Below are positions 44,941-54,404 of a stretch of DNA of 64,000 bases, piece after piece. Position numbers and translations under genes: made by a program. Source of the DNA: an uncultured bacterium (GTDB lineage: Bacteria; Verrucomicrobiota; Lentisphaeria; Victivallales; UBA1829); the NCBI GenBank assembly GCA_949297765.1, contig CASFTV010000004.1:1-64000 (forward strand), given 5' to 3'. The notes under the pieces were generated by a model, which saw only the letters and a program-made list of their open reading frames with translations, was not told the DNA's origin and ran no database searches. Each line of letters starts with the position of its first letter. Position 1 is the stretch's first letter.

Positions 44941-45867
44941 ATGAGTCGGATTGCAGACAATGTCATGGAACTGATCGGCAACACGCCGCTTGTGCGGATC
45001 GGGAAACTGAACGAAGGGAAAGCGGAAATTCTGGTCAAGGCGGAATATTTCAATCCGGGTTCGAGCGTCAAGGACCGCATCGGGTTTGCGATGATCGAAG
45101 ACGCGGAACGGCGGGGTGTTCTCAAGCCCGGCGCCCTCATCATCGAACCGACCTCGGGCAATACCGGAATCGGACTGGCGCTGGTCGCCGCGGTGAAGGG
45201 ATACCGTCTGATCCTGACCATGCCCGAAACCATGAGCATCGAACGCCGGAAACTGCTTCAGGCCTACGGTGCGGAAATCGTTCTGACCGATGGAGCTTCC
45301 GGCATGAAGGGGGCAATCGCCAAAGCAGAAGAACTCCATGCGGCAAATCCCGGATCGTTCATTCCCCAGCAGTTTGAAAATCCCGCAAATCCCGCCTGGC
45401 ACGAACAGACAACCGGACCGGAAATCTGGCGCGATACCGATGGAAAAATCGACGCGTTCATCGCCGGAGTCGGAACGGGCGGCACCCTGAGCGGTGTCGG
45501 GAAATTCCTGAAGGGAAAGAACCCCTCCGTCCGGATTTTTGCGGTTGAGCCCGATACATCCGCTGTTCTCAGCGGCGGAAAAGCGGGACCCCATCTGCTT
45601 CAGGGCATCGGTGCGGGATTTGTTCCCACCACGCTCGACACAGGGATCATTGACCGGGTCTTCCCCGTTTCGGCGGAAGATGCCGGAAACACCGCCCGCA
45701 GCGCAGCCAAAAAAGAGGGACTTCTGATTGGAATTTCCGGCGGAGCCGCTCTTTCGGTCGCCCTGAATCTGTCGAAGGAAGCCGAATGGGCGGGCAGACG
45801 GATCGTCGTTCTTCTGCCCGACAGCGGAGAACGCTATCTTTCCACCTGGCTGTTCCAGACGGCATAA
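44941..45867 (+). CDS. cysK: Cysteine synthase A (O-acetylserine sulfhydrylase)
   Basis: 308 aa fold-type II PLP enzyme making cysteine from O-acetylserine and sulfide. The PLP lysine is in [15 protein letters not shown], the substrate loop is [12 protein letters not shown], and the phosphate-binding [12 protein letters not shown] and the late [12 protein letters not shown] are intact. Length and [11 protein letters not shown] near the start are typical of CysK. Monocistronic with its own promoter; converges on the C_GCAxxG gene with a 5-base gap. Confidence 0.96.
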   Translation: MSRIADNVMELIGNTPLVRIGKLNEGKAEILVKAEYFNPGSSVKDRIGFAMIEDAERRGVLKPGALIIEPTSGNTGIGLALVAAVKGYRLILTMPETMSIERRKLLQAYGAEIVLTDGASGMKGAIAKAEELHAANPGSFIPQQFENPANPAWHEQTTGPEIWRDTDGKIDAFIAGVGTGGTLSGVGKFLKGKNPSVRIFAVEPDTSAVLSGGKAGPHLLQGIGAGFVPTTLDTGIIDRVFPVSAEDAGNTARSAAKKEGLLIGISGGAALSVALNLSKEAEWAGRRIVVLLPDSGERYLSTWLFQTA

Positions 45868-45872
45868 GGAAT

Positions 45873-46340
45873 TCAGTGTCCGGCGGAGGAGTCCTGCTCC
45901 TTCAGGAACTCCTCCAGAATCCCGGCGGCGAGAGCAACCATCTCCGCACAGGGCCGTTTGCGGTAATATTCGGCGGTCCGCGCCTCGGAGACCGGTGAAT
46001 CCGGACTCTTTCCGGAAAGTCCGAGCAGTTCACGGCAGACAATGGATCCCGTTTCCGCCTGAAACCGCCCGCAGAGGGATTGAATCCGTGCATAATGGGC
46101 GTCCTTTGCCGCCTTGTCGGAAAGATCCGAAACACCGTATCTCATGCTTGCAACGAGAATCATCGCGGAAACAGCGCCGCAGACCTCGCGCATGCGCCCC
46201 ATTCCCGCACCGAATCCCGATGCGAGTTTCAACGCGGATTCCATCTCCAGTCCGCATTCGCGGTGGAATGCGCCGAGAACGGCCTGCGCACAGTTCGCGC
46301 CGGCTTGGAACAATGCTTTTGCCTCTTCCGGTTTTGTCAT
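45873..46340 (-). CDS. C_GCAxxG_C_C family protein
   Basis: 155 aa. Conserved cysteines match this putative redox family: GANCAQAVLGAF, then FGAGMGRMREVCGAVSAM, SLCGRF, GSIVCRELLG and RPCAEMV. Family members are often near metal or redox enzymes and some are predicted secreted; this one has no signal. Start chosen at the ATG at 46340 with GGAG upstream, 14 bases after the preceding gene's stop; the frame is open to 46481, but that part overlaps that gene. Function unknown. Confidence 0.88.
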   Translation of the reverse strand: MTKPEEAKALFQAGANCAQAVLGAFHRECGLEMESALKLASGFGAGMGRMREVCGAVSAMILVASMRYGVSDLSDKAAKDAHYARIQSLCGRFQAETGSIVCRELLGLSGKSPDSPVSEARTAEYYRKRPCAEMVALAAGILEEFLKEQDSSAGH

Positions 46341-46354
46341 TTTCCGGTCTCCGG

Positions 46355-47578
46355 TCAGGTGTTCCGGCGGAGCAGCCAGTAGCCGTGCAGAAGATTGATG
46401 ACGCCGTCCGTGGAGGCGTTCGGGAAATCCTGACGCGCCATCAGGGAGACGAAGGAGTCGTGCAGATCCGCCGGCATACACCAGTCGCCGTCCAGCGCGC
46501 AGGCGATCAGATAGTTTCCTGTTCCCCGCAGATAATTGAACACTTTCCGGTATTCGTCGGGATAGACGGGATTCAGATAGGTTTTTCCGCCGAGCACCGC
46601 CGAGCCGCCGGTGATTTTCAACACCTCATTCTGAAGCAGGAAGGGGCGGGTTCTCCAGTCGGCATTCCGACTGGTCCAGCTGCCGTTGTATTCGAGAGCC
46701 GAATGCAGCGTCTCGCGGAGTTTCTCCTCCGACTTGGCCGCGACGCGGTGAATGAGTCCCGTGAGGGCGGATTCCATTTCCGGGAACAGCCCGATCTCGC
46801 GAAACATGGAGAGTGAAATCTGCATCTGCATGAGGGAGATATCCCACCAGCAGGAATCCTCCGGATTGAATTCCAGCGATTCGGCAAGAGCGCGCTCCGC
46901 GCAGGTTTCCGCCGCGTGCGCCCAGTGACGGTCTCCGGTGCAGTCGAACGCCGCCGCATAGATCATCGGCAGACGCAGCCACTCGTGAACGGAACATTCC
47001 CACATTTTGGAAACCAGTGCGGGATGCCCGTCGAGCCGGAGCAGATCGTAATGGTTTTTCTCCGTAATGGTTGCTTCGCAGTAGCGGGCAATGGAGACAA
47101 GGGCATATTCCGCCTGTTTCCGGGCTTGCTCCGACGCACCGGTCCAGGTCTTGAGGAAACGCCAGAGACCGAAAACGGCGAGCGTGAACTGGTCGCGGGA
47201 AGAGTTTGTATAACAGCTTTTTCCGTCCGGAGCGACCCCGCGGACCAGGAAGCCGTCCCTGCCATGCACGGTCGCACAGCGGTGAATGCCGTCGATGACC
47301 TTCTCGGCGAGTCCGGCGTTCGTCTCCCCGAGGAGTTGTTCCCGCAGGCGGAGGACATCGAGAACGGAACCGGAATTGAGCATGCAGTCTTCCATTCCGG
47401 TTCCCCATCCGCAGGGATTCGGCACCTGGGCCTCAATCTCCTCCGGACGCGGCAGATGACGGAGCGACTCATCCCCCTGCCCGGTCAGATAGTCGTAAAA
47501 AAGATTGGTTTTCGGGAAAAAGAGCCTGGACCAGATGAACTGCCATCCCTGCTCCATTTGATCGCACAGCTGTTTCAT
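46355..47578 (-). CDS. Helical-barrel (six-hairpin-like) protein, possible glycosidase
   Basis: 407 aa, soluble. Predominantly helical with repeated aromatic-acidic patches (WGTGMEDCMLNSGSVLDVL; SRDQFTLAVFGLWRFLKTW; SKMWECSVHEWLRLPMIYAAAF), as in (alpha/alpha)6-barrel glycosidases. Candidate catalytic acids are in GMEDC and SSRDQF. I cannot name the family. Upstream and co-directional with the C_GCAxxG gene (14-base gap). No export signal, so it would act on imported or endogenous glycans if it is an enzyme. Confidence 0.65.
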   Translation of the reverse strand: MKQLCDQMEQGWQFIWSRLFFPKTNLFYDYLTGQGDESLRHLPRPEEIEAQVPNPCGWGTGMEDCMLNSGSVLDVLRLREQLLGETNAGLAEKVIDGIHRCATVHGRDGFLVRGVAPDGKSCYTNSSRDQFTLAVFGLWRFLKTWTGASEQARKQAEYALVSIARYCEATITEKNHYDLLRLDGHPALVSKMWECSVHEWLRLPMIYAAAFDCTGDRHWAHAAETCAERALAESLEFNPEDSCWWDISLMQMQISLSMFREIGLFPEMESALTGLIHRVAAKSEEKLRETLHSALEYNGSWTSRNADWRTRPFLLQNEVLKITGGSAVLGGKTYLNPVYPDEYRKVFNYLRGTGNYLIACALDGDWCMPADLHDSFVSLMARQDFPNASTDGVINLLHGYWLLRRNT

Positions 47579-47698
47579 TGAGGCACCCCTGCTCCGGATT
47601 CCGGCAAAGATCCGTTTTTCTGTTTTTCCGTTTCCGGAGTTTCCGCTCCGTCTCCGGGAGAGAAGACGAAAGCGGGAAACCGGCGGATCCGGCGTGTT

Positions 47699-49033
47699 TC
47701 AGCGCCCGTAGATTTTCCGGCTGAGATAGGCGGAAAGATTGTCGATGGAAACGCGTTCCTGCGCCATGGTGTCGCGATCCCGGACCGTGACGGAGTTGTC
47801 CGTTTCGGAATCGAAATCGTAGGTTACGCAGAAGGGAGTCCCGATCTCGTCCTGGCGGCGGTAGCGTTTGCCGATGTTGCCGGTGACATCCGCCTCCGTC
47901 CGGAAGGAGTTCCAGAGTTCCTTGCGGAGCGCAAGAGCCTTGTCGTTCAGCTTTTTCGACAGCGGCATGACGGCGACCTGAACCGGAGCAATGCGGGCGG
48001 GAAGATGAAGGACGATGCGGACATCCTCGTCCATTCCCTCCTTCTTTGTGGGAGCCTTCTCCTCGTCGTAGGCGTGGGAAAGGACCGCGAGGAAGGTGCG
48101 GTCGAGTCCGACCGAGGTTTCGACAACGGTCGGCAGGAATTTCTCTCCGGTCGCCGGATCGAAATACTCCAGATTTTCGCAGGAAAACTCCTGATGACGG
48201 GACATATCCCAGGTTCCGCGGTGATGGATTCCTTCGAGTTCTCCCCATCCGAACGGGAATTTGAATTCGATATCCACGGCGGCTTTCGCATAGTGCGCGA
48301 GCTTTTCATGGACGTGGAACTGGATTTCATCTTCGCGGAATTCGAGCAGATCCCGGTAGTATGCGTAGCGGGTGTCGCGCCAGTGTTCCCAGATCTCCAT
48401 GGAGTTTTTGTCATGGCAGAAGTATTCCATCTCCATCTGCGTGAACTCGCGGGAGCGGAAGGTGAACATGCGGGGGGTGATTTCGTTGCGGAAGGATTTT
48501 CCGATCTGGGCGATTCCGAACGGGAGCTGCATGCGCGTTGCAATGCGGATCAGGTGGAAATCGACAAAGATCGGCTGGCAGGTTTCGGCGCGGAGGTAGG
48601 CGACATGATCGTCGTCGAACACCGGTCCGACATACGTTTTCATCATCAGATTGAACTCCCGCGGCGGGGTCAGATCGGTGGATCCGCAGTTCGGGCAGAC
48701 TTTCGGATCGGGCATCTGGTCGACGCGGTGGCGGGCTTTGCAGTGCTTGCAGTCGCACATGACGTCTCCGAAGCGGTCGATGTGGCCGGAGGCCTTCCAG
48801 ACTTTCGGATGGCAGATGACCGTGGAATCCAGGCCGACGACATCATCGCGTTTCTCGACCATTTCATTCCACCAGAGCTGTTCGATCGCCCGTTTCATTG
48901 CAGTTCCATAGGGGCCGTAATCCCAGAACCCGTTGTACCCTCCGTAAATTTCCGAACTCTGAAACACGAAACCGCGGCGCTTGCAGAGCGTCACGATCTT
49001 ATCCATCAGTTCGCCTTCCGTGGTGACAGCCAT
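47699..49033 (-). CDS. glyS: Glycyl-tRNA synthetase (alpha2, class II)
   Basis: 444 aa, single-chain homodimer type as in Gram-positives, PVC bacteria and eukaryotes, not the alpha2beta2 form of E. coli. Class II motif 2 is in IGKSFRNEITPRMFTFRSREFTQMEMEYF (split here only for reading), and motif 3 ends SVGLDRTFLAVL. A zinc-binding insertion is suggested by CDCKHCKARH and CPNCGS. An anticodon-binding domain follows (VAVMPLSKKLNDKAL; GKRYRRQDEIGTPFCVTYD). Start at 49033 with AAGGAG 7 bases upstream, not the open frame to 49252. Confidence 0.95.
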   Translation of the reverse strand: MAVTTEGELMDKIVTLCKRRGFVFQSSEIYGGYNGFWDYGPYGTAMKRAIEQLWWNEMVEKRDDVVGLDSTVICHPKVWKASGHIDRFGDVMCDCKHCKARHRVDQMPDPKVCPNCGSTDLTPPREFNLMMKTYVGPVFDDDHVAYLRAETCQPIFVDFHLIRIATRMQLPFGIAQIGKSFRNEITPRMFTFRSREFTQMEMEYFCHDKNSMEIWEHWRDTRYAYYRDLLEFREDEIQFHVHEKLAHYAKAAVDIEFKFPFGWGELEGIHHRGTWDMSRHQEFSCENLEYFDPATGEKFLPTVVETSVGLDRTFLAVLSHAYDEEKAPTKKEGMDEDVRIVLHLPARIAPVQVAVMPLSKKLNDKALALRKELWNSFRTEADVTGNIGKRYRRQDEIGTPFCVTYDFDSETDNSVTVRDRDTMAQERVSIDNLSAYLSRKIYGR

Positions 49034-49148
49034 AACAAAACTCCTTGAGAAAATAGTGAAATTGTTGAAATCAAAACCATAAGATACCCTCTTTTTCCCG
49101 GAAATCAAATGAAAAGGGAAAAATCGTCCGGAAATAGCGTCCGGAAAT

Positions 49149-49177
49149 TTGCAAGAAGAGGAAAGAGAGGGTATATT
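49149..49177 (+). promoter_or_regulatory. Promoter of the HPr-trkA-trkH operon
   Basis: -35 TTGCAA (49149-49154), 17 bp spacer, -10 TATATT (49172-49177). A divergent glyS promoter (TTGATT-16-TATCTT on the minus strand) lies at about 49080-49110, so the 250-base gap is fully regulatory. Confidence 0.6.
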
Positions 49178-49284
49178 GAAAGGAACTGATTGCGAACGAT
49201 TCCTGAAACAGGAAGGCAAACGGAATCCGGAAGGCGCTCCGTTTGTGTGCATCTGTCCAGCAACGAGGAAGGAGCTGACCCGTC

Positions 49285-49563
49285 ATGGTCGAAAGAAGAA
49301 TCACTGTCAGAAACAGAGCCGGCATACATTGCAGGCCGTCGAGCGTCATCATGACGGCAGCGGATCAATTCCCGGAGGTGGAGTTCAAACTGATTACCGA
49401 AAACGGGAGTTCCTCCATGCACAGCATTCTGGAACTGCTCGCCCTGGGGCTTCAGCAGGGGGACGAAGCAACGCTTCAGGCGACGGGAAAGAACGAACAG
49501 GAAGCCTGCGACACCGTGGCGGCCGCGTTGGAAAAAGAGTATGATTTTCCCCCAAAAAACTGA
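49285..49563 (+). CDS. HPr family phosphocarrier protein
   Basis: 92 aa. RAGIHCRPSS holds the phosphorylated His15 of the PTS carrier HPr; HSILELLALGL places Ser47 where HPr kinase phosphorylates Ser46 in other bacteria (KSIMGVMSLG). Full-length fold. Could be a true HPr or a regulatory paralogue: no EI, EIIA or HPr kinase gene is near. First gene of an operon with trkA (12-base gap) and trkH. Confidence 0.9.
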   Translation: MVERRITVRNRAGIHCRPSSVIMTAADQFPEVEFKLITENGSSSMHSILELLALGLQQGDEATLQATGKNEQEACDTVAAALEKEYDFPPKN

Positions 49564-49575
49564 TCCGGGAACTGT

Positions 49576-50931
49576 ATGAAGATCATTATTATCGGGGCCG
49601 GGGAACTCGGCCGTCTGCTTGCCTCCACGCTGTGCGCGGAGAATCACGATGTGGTCGTGGTCGACTCCTCCAGCGAGAATTTTGAACGACTCAAGGAAAA
49701 ACTCGACCTGATGGTCATTGAGGGATCCTGCTCGGATGTGTCGATCCTCAAACAGGCCGGAGTCCAGAGCTGCGATGCTCTTCTTGCGGTCAGCGGAGAC
49801 GAAGCGGCCAACATCGTCGCCTGCAAGATCGCGCGCAAGTTCGGAGTGAAAAAGACCATCTGCCGTTTCTACTCCCTGGACTGTTTTTCGCCGTCGGACG
49901 GAATCACGCCGGAGTTTTTCGGGATCTGGCGGGCGTTTTCTCCGCCGGAACAGTGCGTGCGCAAAATCAGCGACATTCTGGACAATCCGATCTGCCTGGA
50001 GAAGATCCAGTTCACCAATCCGGGTGCGCTGATGGAGGTGATTTCGATTACGCCGAGTTCCATGCTGGCGGGAACGCGGATCAAGGATATTCCGATCACG
50101 GAACTGCTTTCGAAAATCCGTTTTGCCGCAATTGTGCGCGACCGCCATTTTCTGATTCCCCACGGGGATACCCTGCTGGTCCCGGGCGATAAGGTCTATG
50201 TTGCGGGGAAACGGGGCGACGTGGAGGATTTTCTCGAACTCATCTCCCCGCCCGACCAGACAAAGATTCTGCGGGTCATCGTCTCGGGCGCCACGGAAAC
50301 CGGCTATCTGCTGGCGCAGAATCTGCTTCAGGAACGGATCGAAGTGCGGTTCATTGAAAAGAGCGGGCGGAAAGGGGAATCTCTCCTGGACTCCATGCCG
50401 CAGGGAATGCTGGTCATCCACGGCGACCCGACCGACGAAGAAGTGATGGAGGAGGCCGGTATTCAGAACTGCGACGTCTTCATTGGAACGGCCGATGACG
50501 ACGAGGAAAATATTCTGGGGTGCATCATGGCAAAGCGGCTCGGTGCGAAGAAGTCGGTCACGATCACCCACAAGCCTGAATACATCCGGATTGTCCCGGC
50601 AATGGAGATGATCGACTGCGGCATCAGCTCCACTCTGGTCTCGGTCAACACAATTCTGCGGATGCTGGAAACGGGAACCATGCGGATCGACGCGAAACTC
50701 CAGCGCTTCCACGCGCATCTGACGGAGTTCACGATTTCCGCGAAATCCCCTCTGGCGGGCAAAATGATTGTCAACTGCAAACTTCCGCCATCGGTGGTGT
50801 TTGCGCTTTTGTTCCGCGGAGCGGATGTCATCACGCCGTCCGGGAACACCGAGTTTCAGGCGGGCGATGTGGTGGTGGCCATTGTCACACCGGAAAGCCG
50901 CAAGGATCTTGAACCGCTTTTCCCGAAATAA
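49576..50931 (+). CDS. trkA: Trk potassium uptake regulatory protein TrkA
   Basis: 451 aa with two RCK units, each an NAD(H)-binding Rossmann domain plus a TrkA-C lobe. The first begins MKIIIIGAGELGRLLAS with acidic VVVVDSS after the second strand; the second starts near 232 (ILRVIVSGATETGYLLAQNL). It gates the TrkH channel in response to nucleotides from the cytoplasmic face. TrkH follows 5 bases later. Confidence 0.95.
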   Translation: MKIIIIGAGELGRLLASTLCAENHDVVVVDSSSENFERLKEKLDLMVIEGSCSDVSILKQAGVQSCDALLAVSGDEAANIVACKIARKFGVKKTICRFYSLDCFSPSDGITPEFFGIWRAFSPPEQCVRKISDILDNPICLEKIQFTNPGALMEVISITPSSMLAGTRIKDIPITELLSKIRFAAIVRDRHFLIPHGDTLLVPGDKVYVAGKRGDVEDFLELISPPDQTKILRVIVSGATETGYLLAQNLLQERIEVRFIEKSGRKGESLLDSMPQGMLVIHGDPTDEEVMEEAGIQNCDVFIGTADDDEENILGCIMAKRLGAKKSVTITHKPEYIRIVPAMEMIDCGISSTLVSVNTILRMLETGTMRIDAKLQRFHAHLTEFTISAKSPLAGKMIVNCKLPPSVVFALLFRGADVITPSGNTEFQAGDVVVAIVTPESRKDLEPLFPK

Positions 50932-50936
50932 AATTC

Positions 50937-52481
50937 ATGAATCTGCATACGGTCATCTATCTGGTTTCGGTTTTGACGGCGTTCATCGGAACGGCGATGT
51001 TCGTCTGCCTTCCGGTGGGCTGGCTGATGAACGATCCGGACCGCGTTCTCCTGGAGTTTTCAGGATGTGCGATTCTGACGATCATCGCAGGCGTGGCGGG
51101 GGCGCTCCTGACCCGGAAACGCAGGGACAAGGCGGCAAAAACCGGCGTCCGGGAGGGATTTGCAACGGTGACATTCGGCTGGCTTGCCGCATTGCTGTTT
51201 TCCGCACTGCCGTTTCTGCTGGTGACTCACATGTATCCGCAGGATGCGATTTTCGAAGCGGCATCCGGGTTCACCACAACCGGGGCGTCGGTGATTGATT
51301 CCGCACTCCCGCTGTGGGATGGATCGCGTCTTCCGAAAGGGGTGGAAAGTCTTCCGTCGTGCATTCTGTTCTGGCGCAGTCTGATCTCGTGGCTGGGAGG
51401 AATCGGGATTGTGGTGTTCGCGCTGGTGGTGATTCCGTTTCTGGGAATCGGGGCGCCGCAGCTGTACAACGCGGAGGTTCCGGGAGTGAAGATGAACTCC
51501 GATCAGCTGACACCGCGGATCACGGGAACGGCAAAGCTGATCTGGTGTACCTACATTGTGTTGACGGCGATTCAAGCGACCTGTCTGAATCTGGGCGGGA
51601 TGCCGCTGTTCGACGCGGTCTGCCACTCCTTCTCGACGATCTCAACCTGCGGATTTTCGACGAAGCAGGCAAGCATTGCATTTTATCCGAGTCCGTTCAT
51701 CCAGTGGACGTTCATTGTATTTCTGTTTCTCGGGGCATGCAACTTCACTCTGCTGTTCAAGGCGATTCTGACCCGGCGGCACCTGATCTATTTTCAGGAT
51801 GCGGAATTCCGGTTTTTTCTTGCCGTGGTGCTGGTCTCGACCGCAGTGATCGCAGTGGTTCTCCACAGGACCTACCCGGAGGGAATCCAGTCGATGACGG
51901 GAACGGTTCAACCGAACAGCTGGCACACCTCGCTGCGGTATGCGGCGTTTCAGGTGATGTCGATCATTTCGACCGGCGGATTTTCCACGGCGGACTTCAT
52001 CCACTGGCCGACCACGACCATGGCGGTGCTGTTTCTCCTGATGCTTCTCGGAGGCTGTACGGGATCGACCGCGGGCGGAATCAAATGTGTACGGATTCTG
52101 CTGCTCGGGAAGCATGCGCTCTCGGAGATCCGGCGCTGTCTGTTTCCGCGTTCGATTCCGGACATCCGGCTGAACGGGGAACGGATTCAGCCGGCGACCA
52201 TCAACAAGACACTGGCATTCATTGCACTCTATCTGGGAATCATTTTCTTTGTAACGCTCCTTCTTCCATTCCTGTCGGAGATGGATTTTGTGACGGCGCT
52301 GACGGCGACAGTGGCCTGCATCAGCAACGTCGGCCCCGGATTCGGCGAGGTCGGCCCGGCGGTGACCTACGGCTGGATGAGTGCGCCGGCAAAACTGCTG
52401 CTTTCGTTTGCGATGGTGCTTGGCCGACTCGAAATCTATACGCTCCTCGTCATCTTCCTCCCGTCGTTCTGGAAGCATTGA
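50937..52481 (+). CDS. trkH: Trk potassium uptake protein TrkH
   Basis: 514 aa integral membrane potassium channel subunit with about ten to twelve segments in four repeats. Selectivity-filter-like motifs occur after pore helices: ASGFTTTGASV, FSTISTCGFSTKQ, SIISTGGFSTADF and ACISNVGPGFGEVGP. Complete, ending LVIFLPSFWKH as in the family. Takes up K+ with TrkA. Confidence 0.95.
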   Translation: MNLHTVIYLVSVLTAFIGTAMFVCLPVGWLMNDPDRVLLEFSGCAILTIIAGVAGALLTRKRRDKAAKTGVREGFATVTFGWLAALLFSALPFLLVTHMYPQDAIFEAASGFTTTGASVIDSALPLWDGSRLPKGVESLPSCILFWRSLISWLGGIGIVVFALVVIPFLGIGAPQLYNAEVPGVKMNSDQLTPRITGTAKLIWCTYIVLTAIQATCLNLGGMPLFDAVCHSFSTISTCGFSTKQASIAFYPSPFIQWTFIVFLFLGACNFTLLFKAILTRRHLIYFQDAEFRFFLAVVLVSTAVIAVVLHRTYPEGIQSMTGTVQPNSWHTSLRYAAFQVMSIISTGGFSTADFIHWPTTTMAVLFLLMLLGGCTGSTAGGIKCVRILLLGKHALSEIRRCLFPRSIPDIRLNGERIQPATINKTLAFIALYLGIIFFVTLLLPFLSEMDFVTALTATVACISNVGPGFGEVGPAVTYGWMSAPAKLLLSFAMVLGRLEIYTLLVIFLPSFWKH

Positions 52482-52532
52482 GAAATTCCCGCAGCGGAAG
52501 TTCCGAAAGCGGCGGAAGGTTCAAAAACCGCC

Positions 52533-52560
52533 TTGACTTTTTGCGCTCCGCCGATATATT
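52533..52560 (+). promoter_or_regulatory. Promoter of the PLD-family gene
   Basis: -35 TTGACT (52533-52538), 16 bp spacer, -10 TATATT (52555-52560). The start codon at 52585 leaves a short leader. Confidence 0.6.
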
Positions 52561-52584
52561 GTCCGGATAGATTCCGAGGAAAGT

Positions 52585-53790
52585 ATGAGCCGAAGCAAAG
52601 TTGCGAAAAAGAAAACATCCACGAAAGTCCGGAACGGAGGAGTCCGAACCCTTTCCCGCCGGCTGAAGATCTGGGCGGCGGGAGCGGCACTGGCTCTGTG
52701 CGGCGCCGGATTTCTGTTCACCTTTGTTCCGGAAGAGCGGGTTCCCGCCCTGCTCGAACCGGTGCATACCGATCTGCTCCGCACCCGCAATACGGCGATT
52801 GCGAAATATCTTCCGGGGATCTCCCGCTACGAGGACACGGCACAGATCCAGATTCCGGGAACTTCACCGATCCGCCTCTATTTTGCTCCGTCGCAGAACA
52901 TCCGGAAGGGATTGTGCGAATTCATTGATTCGGCGAAGGAATCGGTGGACCTGTGCATTTACGATCTGGATCTGCGGGAGGTGGCGTACTCGCTGACGGA
53001 GGCGAAGAAACGCGGGGTTGCCGTCCAGGTCGTCACCGACGAGGACAATGTGATGCTTGACGCTGTGGAGAGCCTGAAAAAAGCGGGCATCCCCGTGATT
53101 CCGGACAACCGGCCGGCGATCATGCACAACAAGTTTGTGGTGGTCGACTCGAAATATGTCTGGACGGGGTCGTTCAATTTCACGGTCAACGGAATGCGGA
53201 AGAACGACAACAATGCGCTGATTCTGGAATCGCCGCAGCTCGCGGCGTGCTACCGGAGCAAATTCCGGGAATACTGTTCCGGGAGATTCGGACCGAAAGC
53301 CCGTCAGAAGACGGTCGGGGGACGGGTGCTGATCGGCGGGACAATGCCGGTCATCGCCGCGTTTTCTCCCGCGGACGGCATCGAAAAACTGCTTCTGGAG
53401 GAGCTGTCGAAAGCGAAGAAGGAGGTCCGGATGATGGCGTTCTCCTTCACGTCGCAGAAGATTGCGGACGAGCTGATCCGTCTGAAGGAGAAAGGGGTCA
53501 CGGTCCGCTGTCTGTTCGACCGCGGCCAGGCGGCGGGGAAGTTCAGCCGGGATGAATATCTGGAAGAACGCGGGATCCGGATCTGCCGGGCGCCGAACCG
53601 GTCGGGAAAAATGCATCACAAGGTGATCCTCATTGATGACGAAACGGTCATCACGGGGAGTTACAATTTTTCAAAAAACGCCGAAACCAGCAACGACGAA
53701 AACATTCTCATTCTGAAAAACAGGGATCTCGCCCGCAAGTTCAGACAGGAATTCCGGCGCTGCTGGCGCGGGACCAAGGGTTATCCGTAA
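52585..53790 (+). CDS. Membrane-anchored phospholipase D family protein
   Basis: 401 aa. Basic N-terminus and one anchor (AGAALALCGAGFLFTFV, about 32-50), then two PLD half domains. Both HKD motifs are intact: HNKFVVVDSKYVWTGSFNF and HHKVILIDDETVITGSYNFS. The two-HKD layout fits enzymes that cleave or transfer phosphodiesters: cardiolipin synthase-like, phospholipase or nuclease (mitochondrial MitoPLD/Nuc type). Which applies is not decidable. Upstream of the outer-membrane genes skp and lpxD, which favours an envelope lipid role. Confidence 0.85.
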   Translation: MSRSKVAKKKTSTKVRNGGVRTLSRRLKIWAAGAALALCGAGFLFTFVPEERVPALLEPVHTDLLRTRNTAIAKYLPGISRYEDTAQIQIPGTSPIRLYFAPSQNIRKGLCEFIDSAKESVDLCIYDLDLREVAYSLTEAKKRGVAVQVVTDEDNVMLDAVESLKKAGIPVIPDNRPAIMHNKFVVVDSKYVWTGSFNFTVNGMRKNDNNALILESPQLAACYRSKFREYCSGRFGPKARQKTVGGRVLIGGTMPVIAAFSPADGIEKLLLEELSKAKKEVRMMAFSFTSQKIADELIRLKEKGVTVRCLFDRGQAAGKFSRDEYLEERGIRICRAPNRSGKMHHKVILIDDETVITGSYNFSKNAETSNDENILILKNRDLARKFRQEFRRCWRGTKGYP

Positions 53791-53811
53791 ACAGAGGAAA
53801 GGAAGAAACCG

Positions 53812-54381
53812 ATGAAAAAAATCATGCTTGCCGCTCTGCTCGCGTTCACGGCCGCGGGATATGCGGCGGATCACAAAGTCGCCGTTGTGGATCTCGACCG
53901 GGTTCTGCAGGAGTATTACAAGACGAAAATCGTGGAGGCGAACCTGAAACGTCAGGCGGACGTCTACAAGGACTATGCCCAGAAACTCATGGAATCGCTC
54001 ACGAAACTTCAGAACGAGTTCACGGCTCTCCGCGACGCGGCGCAGAACATTGCACTCACCGACGCCGCGCGCGAAAGCAAACGCCTTGCCGCGCAGGACA
54101 AATACAAGGAGATCGCGGCAAAAGAACTGGAACTGCGGACCTACAACCGGGAGAAGCAGGCACAGCTCCGCGACGAACGCGACCGGGAACGCGCCGCCAT
54201 TCTGACGGACATCCGGAAAGCGGTGGAAAACCATGCGACGCTTGCCGGCTTCTCTCTGGTCGTCGACAAATCCGCGCTTTCGGCCAACGGCATGCCGGTC
54301 GTTCTTTACAGCAGCAAGGCGGTGGAGATCAGCGAACCCGTTCTCAAGGAACTCAACACCGGCCGCGGCGCCGGGAAATAA
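53812..54381 (+). CDS. skp: OmpH/Skp family periplasmic chaperone
   Basis: 189 aa. Signal peptide KKIMLAALLAFTAAGYAA, then a conserved strand HKVAVVDLDRVLQEYYKTK and a long charged coiled coil (about 35-140), ending in the FSLVVDKSAL strand of the beta core. This is the jellyfish fold that escorts outer-membrane proteins. Located just before lpxD, the usual Skp-LpxD neighbourhood. Confidence 0.9.
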   Translation: MKKIMLAALLAFTAAGYAADHKVAVVDLDRVLQEYYKTKIVEANLKRQADVYKDYAQKLMESLTKLQNEFTALRDAAQNIALTDAARESKRLAAQDKYKEIAAKELELRTYNREKQAQLRDERDRERAAILTDIRKAVENHATLAGFSLVVDKSALSANGMPVVLYSSKAVEISEPVLKELNTGRGAGK

Positions 54382-54404
54382 CCATCCCTAAAGAGGAGCA
54401 GAAT

